Shown: positions 10,931 through 23,692 of the stretch, in pieces | Numbering within the stretch: position 1 is the stretch's first letter | How the letters are laid out: every line of letters begins with the position of its first letter | Source of the DNA: Lojkania enalia | Lineage: Eukaryota; Ascomycota; Dothideomycetes; Pleosporales | Assembly (NCBI GenBank): GCA_010094045.1 | Contig: ML986582.1 | Coordinates: 558,001-622,000 of the forward strand | Length of the DNA stretch: 64,000 bases | Direction of reading: 5' to 3' | The notes under the pieces: generated by a model | The model's database searches: none | What the model saw: only the letters and a program-made list of their open reading frames with translations | Told to the model about the DNA's origin: nothing | Made by a program: the position numbers and the translations under genes

Positions 10931-12832
10931 GTAAGGGACAATAGAGTTGGAGCCTGGGTTAGTTTATGACGTTTGGGTTTGTGGTTGCGTTAGGGTTTGT
11001 GGTAGTTTAGGCTTGTTGTTTTGAGTCATGAACATGAGAGCGATGAAGACTGGTGAATCAACTTCTTTTTGGAGAAAAAGAAAAAAAAGAATAACCACGA
11101 GTGTGTTGCAAGATGCTTGAGTGGATGTTTAAACACCATTTGTGCTAAGTGTTGGGGTGCTTGAAAATGCACAGACGCTACATTTGCCCAAAAACTCTCT
11201 AGCAAGCTAAATCAAAGTTTTTTGGCAAAAGAAATGAAAATTCTTCCAAGTGCGTGGTATACGGAAATAATCTGCCAAAAAGATAGCAAATTTCTCATCA
11301 GAAATCGGCGACGATATTTAACAACTAGGCGTCATAGAAAAAATGAGACACCAAAAAGTCAGACCTACTGGAACTGTCAACAATATGATAACACCTACTG
11401 ATGTTATCCTCATTTTGCTCTATCTAAATTTTATCACTTTGAGAATTAGGCTAGTAAGCACCCTTAAGTACGTAACAAGCAAAAACACATTTACATATAC
11501 GGGGATGTACCTGAATTCCGCGTGCATAGGATTGGCAAAGAAACTTCCTATAGCATGATACCTCGCATTGAGCCACCACGTACTACTAATATCGCGTGCG
11601 GACATTCATATGATGACTAGAAAATAATGTTGTCTACATATATATACCCTTTCATCATGTCGTTCTCAAAGCACGCTAGATAATTTCTAACGCTTCTCAA
11701 ATTCTTGCTCAATAAGCCGCAATAGATCCTCAAAAAGAGAACCGAACCTTACCTACGAGATTGCTTCTCTCCTCAAGCAATTTTGCAACCTCACATTGAG
11801 CATTACTGCCCTATCTATGGGAGTCAATGGATTTCTAATACCTCCCTGTCCAAATCGTTGGGTAATTCGTTTACTGGTCATGGAGACAGCTATTGATGAG
11901 CTGGATGGTGTATTGGATCGTTATGCGCAAATAAAATCATGCCTATATGAAAAGAGAGCAGATCTTTTCAAGGACTAACCAAAGAACTATGAGGTGGAGT
12001 AGGCCGCACATGACCTGGGGTATAAATACCCGGTGCACATTGTATGAGTAGTAAGAAAGGATAGATAGTACACTCGATGACTAAGGTTATTAGCCATGGA
12101 GCACGAGTTTGTGTCAAATTATGATACGATTTCACATTTCTTGCGCTTTTTTGGTAATCACAAGCTTAAAGTCCATATATTCCACAAATACTGTATTATG
12201 ATTCTGGAAATTATGTTACTTGTCACACTAAATTATGGCTCCCTGCATTGTGACATAACCTGCAAGGTGCAGTGATTCGCTCTAAGTGTTCCGCATTGAA
12301 ATGCATCCAAGCCACACACCACAGTCTATCTCCCATCTGCATCTCCCTCCGCAATATCAATAATCCTATACTGATGGATGTATATCTGTACTACTAAATA
12401 TCCCTTTTGCAATCTCCCATCCTATTTCGGCCCATTTTTCCGCAGCAAAACCTCTCTTTCTCGAAACCCTTTGGCTCTCAATATGCTTGAAAATCAAGCT
12501 GGAACCCACCCAATAGCGGGCCTAATAGGGGTTCCACGGATAATACGTGCTATGCTATGTTTCCTTACTTGCTCGCTCGCTTCTTTTTTCATTGAATGAT
12601 GGGAAGAGGTTATACCCAATACCTGCTTCGGTCATCGTGCGGGTCTAGTACATGCTTGCTCTAAGACCGGGCTCGATGCCGGAGGCAGCCGGATACTATT
12701 ATGCCCAATCATATTTATTTAATGCTATCTGACGTTAAATGCTTCACTACCTTAGTCTATCCTTCTGGAATTTCCATCTGGCGTTTGCTGGAGTTTCTGC
12801 GAGATCTTAGCAGATGTCTAGGTGAAGCGACC
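10931..12832. other. Intergenic region
   Basis: No gene supported. Small frames (11343-11558, 11796-11978, 12378-12599) have no recognisable features, and the one at 11796 begins with TTG. The last 160 bases are likely the CFD1 promoter. Confidence 0.45.
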
Positions 12833-12847
12833 ATGGGTCGGACCCAT
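12833..12847. promoter_or_regulatory. Perfect 7+1+7 inverted repeat upstream of CFD1
   Basis: ATGGGTC-G-GACCCAT is a perfect inverted repeat about 150 bases before the CFD1 start codon. Its symmetry and position suggest a binding site for a dimeric factor, but I cannot name one. Confidence 0.4.
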
Positions 12848-12996
12848 CCGCGCCTTACCGTTGCGGGTCGGCCGCCACCTATTTTCGATTGCAAATCGCA
12901 TCACCAACTCCATCACCAATATGCTTGCGCCGCACAACTCTTCTCCTTCGTCGTCAATTACTCCTGAGCGCGCCCCGGACTGATCCATACGACATC

Positions 12997-13965
12997 ATGG
13001 GCCTCGACAATATCAACAAAATCATCCTCGTTCTCTCTGGCAAAGGTGGCGTTGGTAAATCTAGTATCACTGCCCAACTCGCCCTCACCCTCTCGCTCCA
13101 AGGCCGCTCCATCGGCGTCCTCGATATCGATCTCACAGGACCGTCGATACCGCGCTTCTTTGGCATTGAAGCCGCAAAGGTCCGGCAGGCGGTCGGAGGC
13201 TTCATTCCCGTTCCTATTCACGATGCGCAGCCGCTTCCCTCACGCGGAACGACAAACGGCGATGCGGGCGACCGGGCGATAGGCGCACTGTCATGCATGT
13301 CGCTAGGGTTTCTATTGGCATCAAGGAGCGACGCAGTCATCTGGCGCGGGCCGAAGAAGACAGCTATGGTCCGCCAATTCCTGACCGATGTAATGTGGCC
13401 AGACCTCGATTACCTGCTCATAGATACGCCGCCAGGCACGTCGGACGAGCATATTTCGCTCCTGGAAAACCTCCTCAAACAGACCACGTCCCCGACATCG
13501 CCGCCGAATCAACTCGCCGGCGCCGTCGTCGTTACGACGCCGCAGGCCATATCGACATCCGATGTCAAGAAAGAGCTCAACTTCTGCAAGAAGACGGGTA
13601 TCAGGGTGCTTGGTGTTGTGGAGAATATGGCCGGCTTTGTGTGCCCTAACTGTAGCGAGTGCACCAATGTGTTTAGCAAAGGCGGAGGAGAGGTCATGGC
13701 GCGCGAGTTTGAGGTGCCGTTCTTAGGCAGCGTGCCAATTGACCCGGCATTCGTACAATTGATTGAGGAGGGCGTGAGGCCGGTATATCCCAAGGGCACC
13801 GTTATCGAAGGCAGGGATATGAGTTCCGTAGAAGAGGAATCAAATGGACAGGCAAACAGAAAGGATGGAGGCCTACTGGTTGACAAGTATCGGGATTGCT
13901 CGCTTAGTCCCCTGTTCGATGATCTAGTGTCGAGGTTGGTGGCTGACATACGGAGCCGAGATTAG
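12997..13965 (+). CDS. CFD1: Cytosolic Fe-S cluster assembly ATPase Cfd1/NUBP2
   Basis: This Mrp/NBP35-family P-loop ATPase forms, with Nbp35, the scaffold on which cytosolic and nuclear [4Fe-4S] clusters are built. The intronless frame from ATG 12997 gives 322 aa; the open frame extends upstream but holds no earlier ATG. The deviant Walker [10 protein letters not shown] lies at residues 15-23, followed by [11 protein letters not shown] (switch/Walker region) and [13 protein letters not shown]. The cluster-ligating CPNC, within [14 protein letters not shown], is present. There is no long N-terminal Cys extension, which separates it from Nbp35/NUBP1. It is slightly longer than yeast Cfd1 (293 aa), with extra loop residues near 90-105 and 290-305. 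It lies about 4.5 kb from hapX. Confidence 0.93.
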   Translation: MGLDNINKIILVLSGKGGVGKSSITAQLALTLSLQGRSIGVLDIDLTGPSIPRFFGIEAAKVRQAVGGFIPVPIHDAQPLPSRGTTNGDAGDRAIGALSCMSLGFLLASRSDAVIWRGPKKTAMVRQFLTDVMWPDLDYLLIDTPPGTSDEHISLLENLLKQTTSPTSPPNQLAGAVVVTTPQAISTSDVKKELNFCKKTGIRVLGVVENMAGFVCPNCSECTNVFSKGGGEVMAREFEVPFLGSVPIDPAFVQLIEEGVRPVYPKGTVIEGRDMSSVEEESNGQANRKDGGLLVDKYRDCSLSPLFDDLVSRLVADIRSRD

Positions 13966-15047
13966 ATCGCATGCCACGTGCTAAAGGGTTGCGGCAAATC
14001 CAAAACGATCTGATTGCGTAAATGAGCATTGAGCCTTTAATACTGATTTGACTTGGGCTTTGCGGGGTAAAGCTTTCGAGACTGGACGATGGAGAGTTGG
14101 TGTGAGTGACGAGACTAGGATTGCCTTCCGGGATAAAACAGAAGGGGCTATATAATAGGGCAGATGATACGATGATTTAGAAGCATCTGGCATCAGTTCA
14201 GCAGTGCCATTCGTCGAATTCATTTTTAATGGGCAATATTGATAGCGTGGATATGATTTTGGGTGGCGAGCCGGGGAGGCCGAATGTCTGATATACTTTC
14301 AATTATCAAAGGCTCAACAGGTTAGGCAATAGCTCTTCGCGGAGTTCTAGTTCTCAATTGAATGTTGAAGTGTACAAATGTATGTGACGTGAAAAGTTAT
14401 CATGCGAAGAACTTGGGCAAGGCTTCTGTGCGGCTTGACGGGTTGCTTCCGCCTTATAGCTGAATCATTGACTACATACAGCCTTCTCCTGAGGTGCTTC
14501 GGAGTTTGTGGAGTAATCAATGCGAACAATCAGACCCCGAAATGAATTTTTATAGGAGGCATGATCAAAAGCGAGGTGAGGACGGTGACTAACACGTCTA
14601 TACTTCATGCAACCATCTCAAAAATAGGTGATGTAGTATCATGATCTTGAACTTGCTCAGTGGGAGATAAGATTTCTGTTCTAGGTAGATTCAGCACCCT
14701 TATGAATAATCTCAATGCTGAAGGGCTATGAATAGGATGTGGTGCCGCGCACGTTTATGCACTAAGCACCAAATACCATTACCCAAGAACAATGAAAAGC
14801 CGCCCGAATTCTAAATTAACTGCTGATGAGAGTAAGCAAAATCCCTCCGTAAATGTTCCTTGATGGCAAATGTATAGCAAATATCCGTATGTGAGATAAT
14901 CGTGCCGTATTCATTTCCTAAAATTGGCAGCAAACCATTTCCGTAAGTCTGTTTTACTGCCCCGAGATTCCATTTTATGAATCATTTAGGGTTATTGAAG
15001 CAGAGCCCATGCAATTCACCCAATTGAACCCCGTAATAGCCCACGGG
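13966..15047. other. Intergenic region
   Basis: This lies between the 3' ends of two convergent genes. Minus-strand frames at 13981-14223 and 14347-14529 show no domain. I see nothing else. Confidence 0.45.
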
Positions 15048-16549
15048 TTACTTCCTAGCGGTCTTTTGCACCCTAGAATTCTTGACCGGTAGCATTCCAC
15101 GCTTCTTCGTCTCCGTTCCTTTCACTGCCCCAGTTTTCGATGTAGACGGCGCATTCTTCTTGGAAACCAGTTTCTTCGCCCCGCTCGTTACGCCCCTTGG
15201 CTCCTTCTTTCCCTGTCCTGTACCTAGATTCTCTTGCTTCCTCGGCTGCAGCACATTAAAATTCTTGTTCTGGACGCGCTTCACTCCCTTATCACTCCTT
15301 TCTTTCCTAGTCTTCTTCTCAGCAAGCAATCCATGCTCCTTGATAAACCAGGATATCTCTAAGGCAATGTCTATAAACTCTTGTACGCCGCGAATCATCT
15401 GGTAGTTCTTGCGGCCGGCTTCCTTGCCGATTCGCCAGTTGTCTAGTATCGACAGGAAAAGATCATCGACGTCTATGTTATGTGGATTCCAGCCATCCGT
15501 TTTGAGAGAGAGGGAGTCGAGAACTAGGACAGCGATGGTGTGGAAGTTAAGGAGGGCTATCCTAGGGTTTGGGTCTGGCGAGGCGAGGGATTGATGAGAG
15601 CGGAGGAAGAGTGATTGGAGGAGGCGGAACTCGTTTTGGGAGTGGTCGGGCGAGAGGAAGATGTACTCACGTGGCATGCCAGGGAGAGTAACTTTAGCTT
15701 GGGGGTATCCATCTGTAGTCATCTCGTAGAGGGCTTCGAACTGCGTATGTGTCAGTTGCTGATAGCGGCGGTGAGGAATAAAAGCAGACCACTTACAGAG
15801 GGGAGCTTCCAACTAATCTTTGGTGGCGATGCGATGATTTCCACATCTGAATCGTTCTTAGACTTCTCTTTTATTTGTTGAGGATAGAAGTCTAGGGTTT
15901 GAGTAGTAGGAGACTCGGGCCTTATTTTCTGAATACGTTGTACGAGGGGAACGTCATCTTCAGAGTCGTCTTCTCCATTCTCGAAGTTGAGAATTTGCGG
16001 GGCTTGGGAAAAATTCGCCGTATGAGTCTCAACAGCTTGAGCACTATCTGTGCTATTGCCCCAGCCATTGTTTCGCGCCGGGCTAGCGTATGTACCTAAG
16101 TGGGAAGGGAGCAGCGGAGAGAGCGGGCTGCTATCATCATATTCCTCTCCTTGCGGCTGATATCCGTGCCTAACGGGCAACAAATTCGCATCGGGATCGT
16201 AGGAATTAGCTTGTTCAAGTGGCTCAACGGCGGTGTGTGCAGAGCCGTGCTCAATCGAATCCGACACGTGCGGATCATGATCGATTAGTTCTTTACCGAC
16301 GCTATCCCTATAATGATAGAACTGCTCTGTATTCTGCTCTCCGCAATTCATCTGCTCATCCGGGAAGTTGAGCTGATGTTTTCCTGTATGCTGATGCGTT
16401 TCATGCATTTGGCCACCAGTGTACGCGGAACTAGTCAACTGTTGGTGGATCTCTGGCTGCTCGCCTCCAGAAATGTAGACAGAGTTACCGCCCAAGGTAC
16501 AGCGATACACAGTGTAGAACTGCCCCACTGAATCAAACAATAGAGGCAT
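15048..16549 (-). CDS. Hypothetical two-exon protein with basic C-terminal tail
   Basis: Exon 1 (16549-15797) and exon 2 (15740-15048) join in phase across a 56-base intron with donor GTAAGT, a CTGAC branch and acceptor CGCAG. The product is 481 aa. The N-terminal half is polar, rich in His, Gln, Ser and Asp, and looks disordered. The central 120 residues after the junction (FEALYEMTTDGYPQAKVTLP onward) are predicted ordered, with hydrophobic helices such as ALLNFHTIAVLVLDSLSL. The C-terminal 80 residues are strongly basic (KKTRKERSDKGVKRVQNK, KKRGMLPVKNSRVQKTARK), consistent with nuclear location or nucleic-acid binding. I do not recognise the family. Confidence 0.75.
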
Positions 16550-18720
16550 ATCTAGCTCTTTGCACGGTCCCGTCGTATACCCAACGGAAAATGAAGTATA
16601 GAAAGGTTGGAGAGTAATTCTGATGAGGGAGATACGACATGCTTATAGCTATGATAGACTAGACAGGTAGGTAGTTATCGATTAATTGGGCTTATTCTTT
16701 TGCTACCTTTACTTCCTCCTTCACTTAGATGAGCTGATTTGTGTCGGTGATTCCCAAACCTTTGCAACTGTGGATAGGACCAGCGGAGGTCATAGGATCT
16801 AGAGGAATTGGTGTCCTAGAAGAGTAGGTGCTTAGTGAGATTGCTATTAGCGGGAGGCGCTATAACTGAGAGGTGAAATATAATACCAATAGCCTATATT
16901 GGTCTACGGGAAGAGTTTCTTTAGCAGATAAAGGTCACATATTATCGAATGTGAGATATGAATATGTGTAAGGTAAAAAAATTGTGTGGTTCTGTCGTAC
17001 TGCTTGACGTATGTTCATATTTCACTCAAGATACCACTTCAAAGGTGTCCGAGTTATTTAGCGCTTTTGAAGGCGCGAGGCATTTAGCAAGCACCACAAG
17101 GGTATGAAACCTGAACCCGCGCCAGGAGACCCACAGAACCTACTACACGGGATATTAAGTAGACTGTACTTAAATAAGAATAGGAATGTCACGAGTCTAT
17201 TTTCATAGCTGATTGCATAGTATACGTATGCACGACAGATTAGGCGGTTTTGGGGTCTCTCAGAGCAGCTAGCATTAGTCAACTAGTTCATGAAAAAGAC
17301 AATGTGGGAAGGGAACTCTACAATCGATCTACGCATATAAAGGTTAAGCTATACATTTCTGGGAGGCGCGAATGTGCATTGGGGTAATTGTGATCGGATA
17401 GATGTAATGAGAGCAAAGAATTTGCGGAAGTATCATGCTAAAGGGACCGAAGGGGTGAAGTTCGGCGGCTCGCCCCACTGCAGACGCAGACCCTAGAGCC
17501 CTACAGTGGTGAAGGAACATAGACATGTGCGCGATATTTTGGCATAGCAGAGAAATTTGATGACCATAGGACAGAAATAAAGAATGCGAAAAGTGTTGCT
17601 ACAAAAAGTCTTGTATCCTCCGTAGAGTATAGGGAGAGAGTGCATTACTCACGTGATCGAAACGGGGTACATGTAGCCAGTTGTACCTTAGAGATTCGAA
17701 GATGACCTCCTCGAATGTTTATACCTAGCTTATGGGCTTTTACCTGTTTAAGTTTCAAGCCGGTATACAAGAATATAATTCTTGAACTCATGGTTGTCGT
17801 TCGTATGACTGAGAAGCAATTACATGCTCTTGAGACTGATGCTAGAATCCGCATTTTTGATTTGCTGGGCCGCGCATGGATTACGTTGCTCCGTTTCTTC
17901 AATTGAGCGTATTATCAGTTGAACGTACTCTTGATGGTCACTGAAATTGAGGTACTTGTTAACAACTATGGATATCGTACGTTGGAGATGATTCGGATCT
18001 CGGAAATTGCACTACTTGCGGCATTTACCCAACCGAGACTCTCAACCAAGGGAATCATCTTGTTCCATTTTGTAACTCTACAAATGCATGCCCCGATACC
18101 TTAACGCATCGCTGATCTATTTCATTAAATTCGAGCGATTTATACCGCTAATATGTTATCCACTAACGTTGCGATAGCAACGCCTTTGATTCATCTGTTC
18201 CAAAAACCTAGCCGTATCTTGGCCCAACTCAAATCTGGAATCTCCGAAGTCTTTGTCACCTCATCCCAAATATAAGTAGCTCGTGACACAAATTTTCATT
18301 TCATTAGTGCGGCTTTATATTACCACTATGGGGTATATGCCTGAAACCGAGCGAGAGCCTCACCCGTCACTGTCACACAAGTCATCTCGTACCACCTTCC
18401 AGAACCAAGCCAGAGCCTCAACATGAGATCGTGGCGGCCTAGGCGGAGCATCATCCTCCATGGGCCGACTTAATTCTTACATATAGGGAAGAATACATGA
18501 TCTAGTTAGTAGAGTAAATGAGAATCCATTTCAATAGGAATAAGTCTTCTCGCGGCTCGACTAGACCGTTATGTTTCGTCATGAGAGAGGGCAGGAGATG
18601 AACAGGCGTGTAATATATGAGTATTCTCGAGGACCATACCATATATCTTGCCATCCTCTGGTGCTGAAAATCCTCTCCAGCAATTCTTAACCCCTATTCT
18701 CTAAACCAACAATACTAATT
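16550..18720. other. Intergenic region upstream of swollenin
   Basis: No gene supported. Frames at 17058-17282, 17344-17526, 17645-17902 and 17919-18104 have no recognisable features. The last few hundred bases should hold the swollenin promoter. One GGCTAG, a weak XlnR-like hexamer, reads on the minus strand near 18210. Confidence 0.4.
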
Positions 18721-20306
18721 ATGCTTGTGCGACCCTTTTTTGTTGCTTTGAGCCTCTGCTGGCTCTCTTTACAATATGCAGTCAGAAAGCGAGCCTGTAG
18801 GGAGCAGTGGGTATGTACTGTCGTCCGAGCTGCGTATAAGAAAAGCACTAATAAACGTGTAGCTACAGTGCGGTGGACTCGAGTACTCGGGAGAAACATG
18901 CTGCAACCCAGGCCTCAAATGCATCAGAATTAATGAATACTACTCTCAGTGCCAACCAGACCCCATAGTAAGTTGCACCCTTTACACATGGAATATCGAT
19001 GGCTGACTCCTCTTAGCTCACTCCAGGTGAAAACAGTCCAGACTATACACCGACCGGGCCGACGGCTTATACAATGACCGTGCCTGTAAGCACTACATCG
19101 CATGCTCAATCACCATACCCAACTCCCACTGGACCTAATAGTGGATGCGGCTCATGGCAGATGACGGAAGGCGTATGCTGTCCTTTGTATGACAAGAACG
19201 ACAATCGATCCGAAAGTTGCAGCAGTAGCGAGAGTAATTGCGTTACGCCTCCGGCAGCCGTGTGTAAAAGCGGAACTATGTATCCGGAAGTCCATTCAGT
19301 CTCGTCAAACGAGCCATGGCATTATAGTGTAAATGCGCTCCATGCCCCATTTTTAACTTCATGCGCTTATATGTTTCAGAGATCTACACATTTTGGGCTG
19401 ACCTCAGGTGGTGCTTGCGGCTACGGCCTCTACGGTCTCTGCACTAGAGGATCCGAGTCCGCCATCTGGATCGACTCTATGCTCGGTAACATATGCGACA
19501 CATTTTGCAAGGCATACCCTATCTTGTGCAAGGACCCAGCAGACAAGACTCTTCGAGGTAACTTCGCAGCGCCCAACGGTGATTATTACACCCAATTCTG
19601 GCCCTCCCTTCCCGGAGATTGGGATAACTATCTTTCCTGTGGCGAGTGTTTCGAGCTGATCCGGACGAAGCCAGACGGCAGCGACTACGCAGCCGGCGAA
19701 GCAGGCTATACGGACCCCATTGTTCTCGAGATCGTTGACTCATGTCCGTGTTCAGCTAATTCCAAATGGTGCTGTGGCCCAGGTGTTGACCATTGTGGAG
19801 AAATAGACTTTAAATATGGCTGCCCTCTTCCAGAAGACTCAATCCATCTCGACCTGTCAGATATTGCCATGGGCCGCCTACAGGGAAACGGTAGTATGAA
19901 CGACGGTGTCATACCTACCCGTTACCGTCGTGTACCCTGCCCCAAGCCCGGGAATATATATCTATGGATGCGTGGCGGCGGCTCCTCATATTACTTTGCG
20001 CTCACAGCTGTTAATGCTGCAGGTATCGGCAGCATCATCAGTATTGATGTCAAGGGTAGAGAATCTACGACATGGACGCCACTCGAGCGGGACCCGCACT
20101 ATTCGTCGAGCAGGCCGCAGGAAAGATATGGTGCATGGGTCATTCCGCAGAATACTGGGCCACATAATTTGCCAATCGCGGTGCGTTTGACCAGTGCGGC
20201 GGGAGAGCAGATTGTAAGTGAAACGGCAATTAAGAGCTTCACTCCACCAGCAGAGGCCATCGAGGGTTTCTGGTACATTGACACAGGCGTGCAGTTCTCA
20301 AAGTAG
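18721..20306 (+). CDS. swo1: Swollenin, secreted cellulose-loosening expansin-like protein with CBM1
   Basis: Swollenins loosen crystalline cellulose and aid cellulases. I model four exons (18721-18810, 18869-18967, 19017-19328, 19380-20306), all joined in phase, giving 475 aa against 493 aa as I recall for Trichoderma reesei SWO1. Exon 1 carries a hydrophobic signal peptide. Exons 1-2 together encode a CBM1 cellulose-binding module (CREQW, then [18 protein letters not shown] and YYSQCQP). A Ser/Thr/Pro linker leads to the expansin core: [19 protein letters not shown], the double-psi barrel with [14 protein letters not shown] and [14 protein letters not shown], and a C-terminal domain with [15 protein letters not shown]. 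The third intron (19329-19379) is 51 bases without a stop, so the unspliced frame reads through it. Homology across the whole length is very strong. Confidence 0.95.
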
Positions 20307-21862
20307 AGGATCGGAGCGTGTGGCTCCTAGTGTTGGTAGTTTGAGTTAAAGATTGCTGGCTATTCTCGCAAGGTTTCATCCTAATAAACTGCAACATCTT
20401 AAATCGTCTCTATATTGTTGTAGGTGTTTTTGTTTCTGACTTTCTTATGGAAACCTCAAGTATAATGGATTTCTTGGTATGGGTAATTATAGTTGATATC
20501 AATAGTATATATACTGCTTCTACCTAATACTAAGAATGAGTAGCAGAGACTCACGATTTCAAAATAGGGACTTGTATAGTAATATTCTGATTCTTCAAGA
20601 GACAATATTAACTTAATGATTTAATGGTTTATTCGTTCGGTCGTATATCCGCTCCACGTATCTACTCTGACGCCTTTTTCCCTACTAAACAATCAACCCA
20701 GAGTTTTTTTGCCTCCAACTTTCGGAGAATATACTGTCGGAACTAGAACCGCCCACTATGTTCGGCATCCTGGATGGCTCCAGACCCCAGAATTCATTTA
20801 GATCCTCGCTGGTTGAAATATCTTCATCAAAGAAGCTATTTCACATATTAGCACCTTTAGCGATGGCCAGCGTAGTTGTGGCAAGAGAAATGCATATGCT
20901 AAGTTGGAATTTTTGCCGAGCTCTGCCTTCGGTCTTTTATCTGAGAATTCCTTGATATTATTCGCCTTTTTCTTCTCATATCTCTTGTTTCGGTGAATCT
21001 ATCTTTCCCTCCTTTTCTCCTTGTTATACGACCTGTCTGTGTTAATGCAAAACTTGTGGGTGGGATCAGCCTTCATTCTTAGAGGGCATGATATACATAT
21101 CCTGCATTGATCTTTTAGCCTGATTCTGTTGCCCTTGTATTTTTTTTGTTCTATACCCAGCGATTGAGTGATGGCCTATTTTTTTAGTGAAAGAAGTGTG
21201 GGGGGGCGGGCACATCGGGGTAGCTAATGGTATTGTTTTCTGCCGCTTGAGACTGATATGGGGTTGGAATAATTGTAGTTTCTATGAAGGACGTGCAAGA
21301 TATAATCAAAAAAATCGCTCGGTGAAGTTGCATTTTCGTGGTGAAGCAAAGGCCGCGGACTAGTCGAAAGCTCGCGCTGTAGCATTTAATTTATCCAAAA
21401 ATTGAAATTGGCAGTGACGTCCTGGTGATGCCACTTGTAGCTATGAATTGGTATGGGCATTGATAAATTGAGATTGCCAAATCTGATCTTTAAAATTATA
21501 AGGTTATAAATATGGCACAATCCCTATTAAGGACTAGCCTAATATCAAGTGATACTAGGTCTGGCAGTATAAAGAGCCGTAATCCTCTGTAGATATAAAT
21601 CGACGCAGTTTTCCTACTTATCTGCCCCGATACTTTACAATTTTCACTATGATCTCACCGAAGTCACCCTTAAATCCTTCAAAAGTCCAACCACTTACGC
21701 AGTTATTAATATGTTGGTACATACGGCTCGTTTAATAGTCCATAGCAAATCAATGGCTTGCCTTGGGATATGCAGGAGGATATGACCAGTAGCGGGTTAA
21801 AAAAAAAAGAAAATTCTCACCTGAATATCACTGTGCAGCTATGAATTGAGATTTTCCATATT
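20307..21862. other. Intergenic region
   Basis: This lies between the swollenin 3' end and the 3' end of the AA9 pseudogene. It is AT-rich; a frame at 20758-20955 has no features. I see nothing else. Confidence 0.45.
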
Positions 21863-22888
21863 CTAACCATTCCAAACTACTGGCGCTGGCGGAACAAAGT
21901 TGAGAGTGCCGAAGTACACATCGTAGCTGGAGAAATAAACATCTATACAAATTATTAGCAAGTGTCCTCTTAGTTGTCTTTTTAGATACTAGTCGGGTTT
22001 TCCGCACCTGGTTGTCCTCGCTCATACAACCCAGGAATATCGACTAATGGGCCTGGCGCTCCTATAATCGCAGAGGGATTGATAATTTCAACGTGCGTGC
22101 AATTGACGTAAAACTGTGAGTCGACCATAATTAGCAAAATATGCTAGAACTGCAAGAGATATTTTCCGGGTGGCGTGGTCGCTGGTATGGTGAAGTTCCA
22201 CTATGATGGGTTAATACCTTAGGCATAGCCGCACAATGGAATGATGAATATGGAATAAGGGCTAAGACTTGCACTATCGACATTGAGAGTTCCCCAAATT
22301 GCTTTTGCTGGATCATACAAGCTGGAATAATCCGGTTTAGTAAAATCGAGGCTTCGCTCCATGCGGCTAACAACCTGCAAAATCTTGAACCAATTACCAT
22401 CCCTAGTATACCTACTGAGGTCGTCTAAAGGTGATTTGGAGAGCCAAGCAGACGCAAAATCAGGGTGATATATGCTCGTCAAATCCCCAGTTATGTGTGG
22501 TTCTCTCACGGCAAAGCCGACTTTGTCGCCAGCTTTAATTGTCGCAGTTTTGGTTCCCGACCAATCCAGCGTGGCATTACGACTGCACCGAAGGTCAAGT
22601 GAGTTGGGCTCCGTGTTAGGGTATACTATCGCAACGTCCTCGGAGGCTCCATCTTTGGGGCCGACTTTTCTAAACGTGCGTTAACAACGACAGGATCCTT
22701 GAAACATAAAAGACTGAGATTATACCAAATATATTCCCATGTTTCTGACCATATTTTCTCTGAAATGAGCTGCCCAAATAGATCTACGGACGTCTAGCTT
22801 AGTGATCGAAATAGTGAGAAGTATATAATCAACAACGCGCATAGGAGAGACCTAGTACTGAGACATAGAGTAAAATAGATGCCCTCAT
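21863..22888 (-). pseudogene. Broken AA9-like (former GH61) gene with Arg at mature position 1
   Basis: The layout parallels the intact AA9 gene at 29974-31230. A signal peptide beginning MRASILLYVSVLGLSYA is followed at once by CGT (Arg, 22837-22835), where copper-dependent AA9 enzymes have His. Later exons show VGPKDGASEDVAIVYPNTEP, the second-His block IYHPDFASAWLSKSPLDDL, NWFKILQVV, the WNFTIPATTPPGKYLL block, and a C-terminal exon ending PPAPVVWNG. Lesions: the second intron has no GT donor where the phase requires it (GTCAG then AAAC). One intron has a GC donor, which can be natural. A TAG (22146-22144) replaces the residue before the conserved His of the KYLLxFxH block. I read it as a pseudogene, roughly 60% similar to its neighbour in the best block. 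Confidence 0.8.
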
Positions 22889-23692
22889 TTTTAGGTTACT
22901 TGATGTCGTTTCTGACCAGAGTCAATTTTTTATTGATTAAATTGAAACACAAAAGCTATGAACTTCTTATATATAAGCCTGAAGACTAACATCATTAGCT
23001 AGCTACGTAGCTATACACTAGCACAGAGGGTAACCCATATCCCTCTAATCTTTGATATAATTTAATATATTTTCGCACGAGATTGGGTGTATAGCATGGA
23101 AAGTGTTCCCAATGGGGTAAGCCGATGTGCTTTCTAATTCGGTCTCTCGGTTCCTAGGCTAAAGGAAGAGTGAGACATTCTGTGGAATGCATGAACTATT
23201 AGAGGGCTAGGGTATGGAGGGCAATATCCATGCAAAAACTCAATATAATCATGGAGTTATTACGTGGCCCGATAAGTGTAATATGTTGGATTATAGGGTC
23301 ATCGCCGTTTTCGAGAATGCGTCGGCGATCTTGACCTTGTAGAGAGCCCTAGGCAAAATGAATTTGATTTGCTCGGTTTTCCACCTTTCGCATAGCTTCT
23401 TGATTATAGCTCTAACTCACGTTATGGATAACTTTAAGGAGATATTAAGAGAGAGCTTTGATAATATCTTTGGCGGAGGCGACAGGTAGCTTGTTTAAGA
23501 ACTTCGCGTAGGAGGTTACACCGAATCAGGAGGTCATGTGATGATAGCCGGGGTAATTCACTATTGGATTCATAATAACATGGTTTACAAACGAGCGCTC
23601 AGTACAAGCAAGTGCCTACCCCAACCAATTTCAGACGGTTATAACACGACAATACTCAACAACGTGCGAAGATGCTACAGGAAGCGATAGGC
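22889..23692. other. Intergenic region left of the retrotransposon
   Basis: Promoter side of the AA9 pseudogene, then DNA with a different, partly GC-richer texture at about 23300-23560 that could be an old repeat. I could not identify it. Confidence 0.4.
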
